Part shown: in pieces, positions 6,778-8,453 of the stretch
Layout of the letters: each line of letters opens with the position of its first letter
How positions within the stretch are numbered: the stretch's first letter is position 1
Assembly (NCBI GenBank): GCA_003453735.1
Contig: DMNE01000112.1
Span: 4,319-12,771 of the forward strand
Reading direction: 5' to 3'
Origin: Nitrospiraceae bacterium
Lineage (GTDB): Bacteria > Nitrospirota > Thermodesulfovibrionia > Thermodesulfovibrionales > UBA9159
Length of the DNA stretch: 8,453 nucleotides
Program-made: the position numbers and the translations under genes
Notes under the pieces: generated by a model
Seen by the model: only the letters and a program-made list of their open reading frames with translations
The model's database searches: none
What the model was told of the DNA's origin: nothing

Positions 6778-6882
6778 TCACTTGTGGCATACCTTGCGGG
6801 GATTTTCAGCCACTGTCTTTTTCATCCTTCCCCAAAAGGCAGCCTCTTTGATAAGTGCATCTTTGCTCACCATCTTTTTCAT
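6778..6882 (-). CDS. 34-residue small protein, putative RiPP precursor peptide
   Basis: This short gene encodes a 34-residue peptide that starts MKKMVSKDALIKEAAFWGR and ends NPRKVCHK before TGA. The translation signal is excellent: AGGAGGTGA lies just upstream of the ATG. A TTGACA promoter lies about 90 nt further up. The N-terminal half is Lys-rich with a helical look (DALIKEAAFW). The C-terminal part has NP, a single Cys (C32) and His. Adjacent aromatic residues F16-W17 followed by G-R are possible cross-link sites. There is no Gly-Gly cleavage motif and no signal peptide. Its place before a radical SAM/SPASM enzyme and a methyltransferase suggests it is their substrate. I do not recognise the family. 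It could instead be a small regulatory or structural protein with no modification. Confidence 0.72.
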   Translation of the reverse strand: MKKMVSKDALIKEAAFWGRMKKTVAENPRKVCHK

Positions 6883-6973
6883 CCCTCTTCACCTCCTCTC
6901 CGCCTTAGATAAATCCTCCCCACTGCAGCCAACTTCGCCAATGGAAAGAGATTTTCTCATAGCTTTTATCTAT

Positions 6974-7001
6974 ATCCTATCACTCTTATGCGCATTGTCA
7001 A
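6974..7001 (-). promoter_or_regulatory. Probable promoter of the small peptide / radical SAM / methyltransferase unit
   Basis: The minus strand has a perfect -35 TTGACA (6996-7001) with an A/T-rich flank upstream. TAGGAT (6974-6979) follows after a 16-nt spacer and matches the -10 consensus at four of six positions, including the key A and T. The predicted start near 6967 gives a leader of about 85 nt before the small peptide gene. Confidence 0.6.
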
Positions 7002-7057
7002 GTTCTATTTTGAAACGTAACAGGATTGATCGAAGAATGTTGGCAAAGGAATGCTCA

Positions 7058-7099
7058 TGGAGGCGGGTTGCATGAGATATATATACATCCCCGCCTCCA
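7058..7099 (-). repeat. 10-bp GC-rich inverted repeat
   Basis: TGGAGGCGGG (7058-7067) is the exact reverse complement of CCCGCCTCCA (7090-7099), with a 22-nt A/T-rich loop. There is no U-tract on either strand, so it is not a standard terminator. It lies between the sod stop and the next promoter and may end or protect the sod transcript, or bind protein as DNA. Confidence 0.5.
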
Positions 7100-7116
7100 C
7101 ATCAGATATAGGAAGT

Positions 7117-7137
7117 GCACGTCACAAAAAGACGTGC
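7117..7137. repeat. 7-bp inverted repeat downstream of sod
   Basis: GCACGTC (7117-7123) and GACGTGC (7131-7137) form a perfect stem with loop ACAAAAA. The plus-strand reading is followed by CCCTTTT; the minus-strand reading, which sod would use, lacks a U-tract. Terminator function for sod is therefore uncertain. Confidence 0.4.
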
Positions 7138-7221
7138 CCCTTTTCGATGCAGTGCCCTAATGAGCTTAGGAAACTCCTCACTGTTGTCTATTGGTTTCTT
7201 CGAGGGTTTACCGGCTCCCCG

Positions 7222-7800
7222 TCATTTTACTCGCGCCTCAACAGCAGCCCAGTTAATATTCTTGAAAAACGCCTCTATGTAATCAGCCCTCTTCAATCCA
7301 TAATCGAGCATAAAGGCATGCTCAAACACGTCCATGATCAAGAGTGGATTGCATCCCGCCAGGTGCGAGACGTCATGTTCGTTTATCCAGACATTTATCA
7401 ATCTCCCCGACGAAGTGTCCTGATAGAGCACTACCCAGCCAATTCCCCTCATCGCGCCTGTCGCCCTAAAATCCTTTTCCCATGTTTCGGAACTCCCGAG
7501 ACTTTCAACCATCTTTTTGGCCAGCTTGCCGTCCTTGTTCATGCCGCCTTTTCCACCCAAATTCTCAAAATAGTACTCATGCAGCCTCATCCCGTTAAAT
7601 TCCCAGCCGAGTCTCCTCTTTAACTCGGCAAATTCGAGTGTTCCTGTTTTTCCGTCCTTCACCAACTGATCAAGAGCATCGAGCACCTTATTTGTGTTCG
7701 TCACATACCCCTGATAGAGTATAAAGTGATTCTTTAACAATGTTTCGCTAAACCCCTCCATTCCAATCAATTTTACATAGTCGCGTGGTGCGTAAGGCAT
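7222..7800 (-). CDS. sod: Superoxide dismutase, Fe/Mn family (divergent)
   Basis: This 192-residue cytoplasmic enzyme (no signal peptide) converts superoxide to hydrogen peroxide and oxygen. Likely metal ligands are H25 (NHFILYQGYVTN), H74 (NGMRLHEYYFENLGGKGG), and D157 and H161 (DVFEHAFMLDYG). The expected Y32 and the C-terminal ADYIEAFFKNINW are present. The usual DVWEH is DVFEH here. The HH pair found in typical family members is missing near Y32. H142 in INEHD sits where E. coli-type enzymes have the Gln or Asn region that tunes metal use. Fe, Mn or cambialistic use cannot be decided. ATG at 7800 is chosen because AAAGGAGG lies 8-9 nt upstream; an in-frame start at 7827 would include that site. 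It is 110 nt downstream of tpx, with its own likely promoter. It may supply peroxide that Tpx removes. Confidence 0.92.
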   Translation of the reverse strand: MPYAPRDYVKLIGMEGFSETLLKNHFILYQGYVTNTNKVLDALDQLVKDGKTGTLEFAELKRRLGWEFNGMRLHEYYFENLGGKGGMNKDGKLAKKMVESLGSSETWEKDFRATGAMRGIGWVVLYQDTSSGRLINVWINEHDVSHLAGCNPLLIMDVFEHAFMLDYGLKRADYIEAFFKNINWAAVEARVK

Positions 7801-7830
7801 GATCTTTTCCTCCTTTCGTTGTAGCATTTA

Positions 7831-7836
7831 ATTATA
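7831..7836 (-). promoter_or_regulatory. Possible -10 element of sod
   Basis: A perfect TATAAT on the minus strand lies 30 nt before the sod ATG, giving a short leader of about 24 nt. No good -35 is present at 16-18 nt, so the promoter may be weak or activator-dependent. A 10-nt palindrome CATCATGATG (7874-7883) lies upstream and is too short to name as an operator. Confidence 0.4.
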
Positions 7837-7910
7837 CGCTTCTATGAGCAAGGGAAATCGCAGTTATTAATCTCATCATGATGGCATGTTCGGTCTTTCA
7901 CAAACGTCTT

Positions 7911-8426
7911 TTATGCGCTCAATTTCCTCACTACTTCGAGAACCTTGTCATAGTCGGGGTGGTTTGATAACTCCGCAACAATTTCAATGTACCGTACCGT
8001 GTCTGTCTTGTCAATGATAAAGATAGATCGCGCAAGAAGCCTCAATTCTTTAATCAAAACTCCATAGGCATTGCCAAAGGAGGCGTCTTTGTGGTCTGAA
8101 TAGGCCTTCACTTTATCAATGCCGGCAGTGGTACAGAATCTCGAGATCGCGAAGGGAAGATCCATGCTTATATTGAGCACTGCAATCGTATCCGGCAACT
8201 TTGCCGCCTCCTGATTGAATCTTCTCGCCTGCAAGTCACAGACGGGGGTATCGAGCGAAGGGGTAACACTGATAACCTTCAGTTTTCCTGCAAAGTCTTT
8301 CGGCCCTGCTCTCTTTAAGTCTCCGTCAAGGACCGTAAAGTCAGGTGCTTTATCCCCTACCTTGATCTCCTTACCGATCAATGTCAGGGGACTACCGTGA
8401 ATCGTGATCATGCCCTTTCTTTCCAT
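7911..8426 (-). CDS. tpx: Thiol peroxidase (atypical 2-Cys peroxiredoxin)
   Basis: This 171-residue cytoplasmic enzyme reduces hydrogen and organic peroxides using thioredoxin. The peroxidatic cysteine is C63 in TPSLDTPVCDLQARRFN, with T60 in the conserved TxxC motif. The resolving cysteine is C98 in SRFCTTAGIDKV, 35 residues later, as expected for Tpx. R133 in LARSIFIIDK is the conserved active-site arginine. Length matches the family. The N-terminus (MERKG...SPLTLIGKEIKVGDKAPDF) fits the ATG at 8426; a second in-frame ATG at 8411 is less likely. AGGAAAGGA lies directly upstream, and the promoter is beyond the window. No clear terminator follows, so some read-through into sod is possible. 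Confidence 0.96.
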   Translation of the reverse strand: MERKGMITIHGSPLTLIGKEIKVGDKAPDFTVLDGDLKRAGPKDFAGKLKVISVTPSLDTPVCDLQARRFNQEAAKLPDTIAVLNISMDLPFAISRFCTTAGIDKVKAYSDHKDASFGNAYGVLIKELRLLARSIFIIDKTDTVRYIEIVAELSNHPDYDKVLEVVRKLSA

Positions 8427-8453
8427 TCCTTTCCTGCTATCGAAAAGGTGCGC

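Larger units (their letters stand above)
6883..7221. other. 339-nt intergenic region between sod and the small peptide gene
   Basis: No convincing gene is seen. From the sod side it holds a 7-bp hairpin (7117-7137), a 10-bp GC-rich hairpin (7058-7099), a promoter (6974-7001) and an ~85-nt leader. The leader contains an unsupported 23-codon ORF (6889-6960) that ends inside the ribosome binding site of the small peptide gene. Confidence 0.6.

Noticed and set aside
6778..6882. Streptide-type KxxxW cross-link motif in the small peptide
   Set aside because: The nearest Lys before W17 is K12, giving KxxxxW, which does not match the motif spacing.
7005..7088. 27-codon minus-strand ORF with GGAGG just before its ATG
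   Set aside because: The apparent ribosome binding site is one arm of the 10-bp hairpin, the peptide has no recognisable character and it runs into the -35 of the next promoter region.
7051..7623. 190-codon open frame on the plus strand, opposite sod
   Set aside because: It overlaps the sod coding region antisense, runs through two hairpins and has no plausible protein features.
7874..7883. Palindrome CATCATGATG upstream of sod as a regulator site
   Set aside because: It is too short and does not match a Fur or PerR box; it could easily arise by chance.

Overview
All genes in this window lie on the minus strand, so transcription runs from high to low coordinates. The organism looks like an anaerobe or microaerophile with moderate GC. 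It has Shine-Dalgarno-led genes, a thiol peroxidase, a divergent Fe/Mn superoxide dismutase, three radical SAM enzymes and what looks like the oxygen-independent route to the vitamin B12 lower ligand. That profile suits a deltaproteobacterium, a Nitrospirota (Thermodesulfovibrio-like) member or a similar lineage; the sequence does not settle which.

Layout, in order of transcription. (1) 8426-7222: oxidative-stress genes tpx and sod, with a likely promoter before sod. (2) 6882-4990: a possible peptide-modification cassette. A 34-codon gene with a near-perfect ribosome binding site follows a TTGACA promoter. After it come a stable hairpin, a radical SAM/SPASM enzyme with all seven SPASM cysteines, and a membrane methyltransferase of the isoprenylcysteine carboxyl methyltransferase/PEMT type. 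This resembles a RiPP (ribosomally made, post-translationally modified peptide) locus that I cannot match to a named family. (3) 4823-103: a promoter, a complete cobalamin riboswitch, a terminator-type expression platform and three tightly packed genes. These encode an O-methyltransferase fused to a DUF2284-like cysteine-rich domain, then two B12-binding radical SAM enzymes. Gene content, order and riboswitch control match bzaC-bzaD-bzaE of anaerobic 5,6-dimethylbenzimidazole synthesis. (4) 79-1: a second promoter and the first ~40 nt of a second cobalamin riboswitch, cut by the window edge, so the next gene downstream is also probably B12-controlled.

How the parts work together. In the known Bza pathway, 5-hydroxybenzimidazole (made by BzaA/BzaB or BzaF) is O-methylated by BzaC, then C-methylated and rearranged by BzaD and BzaE to 5,6-dimethylbenzimidazole. 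BzaD and BzaE are predicted to bind cobalamin themselves, and the operon is probably switched off by cobalamin. The enzyme for the first step is not in the window; the gene behind the truncated second riboswitch is one candidate. The peptide cassette is a separate unit upstream with its own promoter. No link between it and B12 synthesis is visible beyond adjacency and shared strand.
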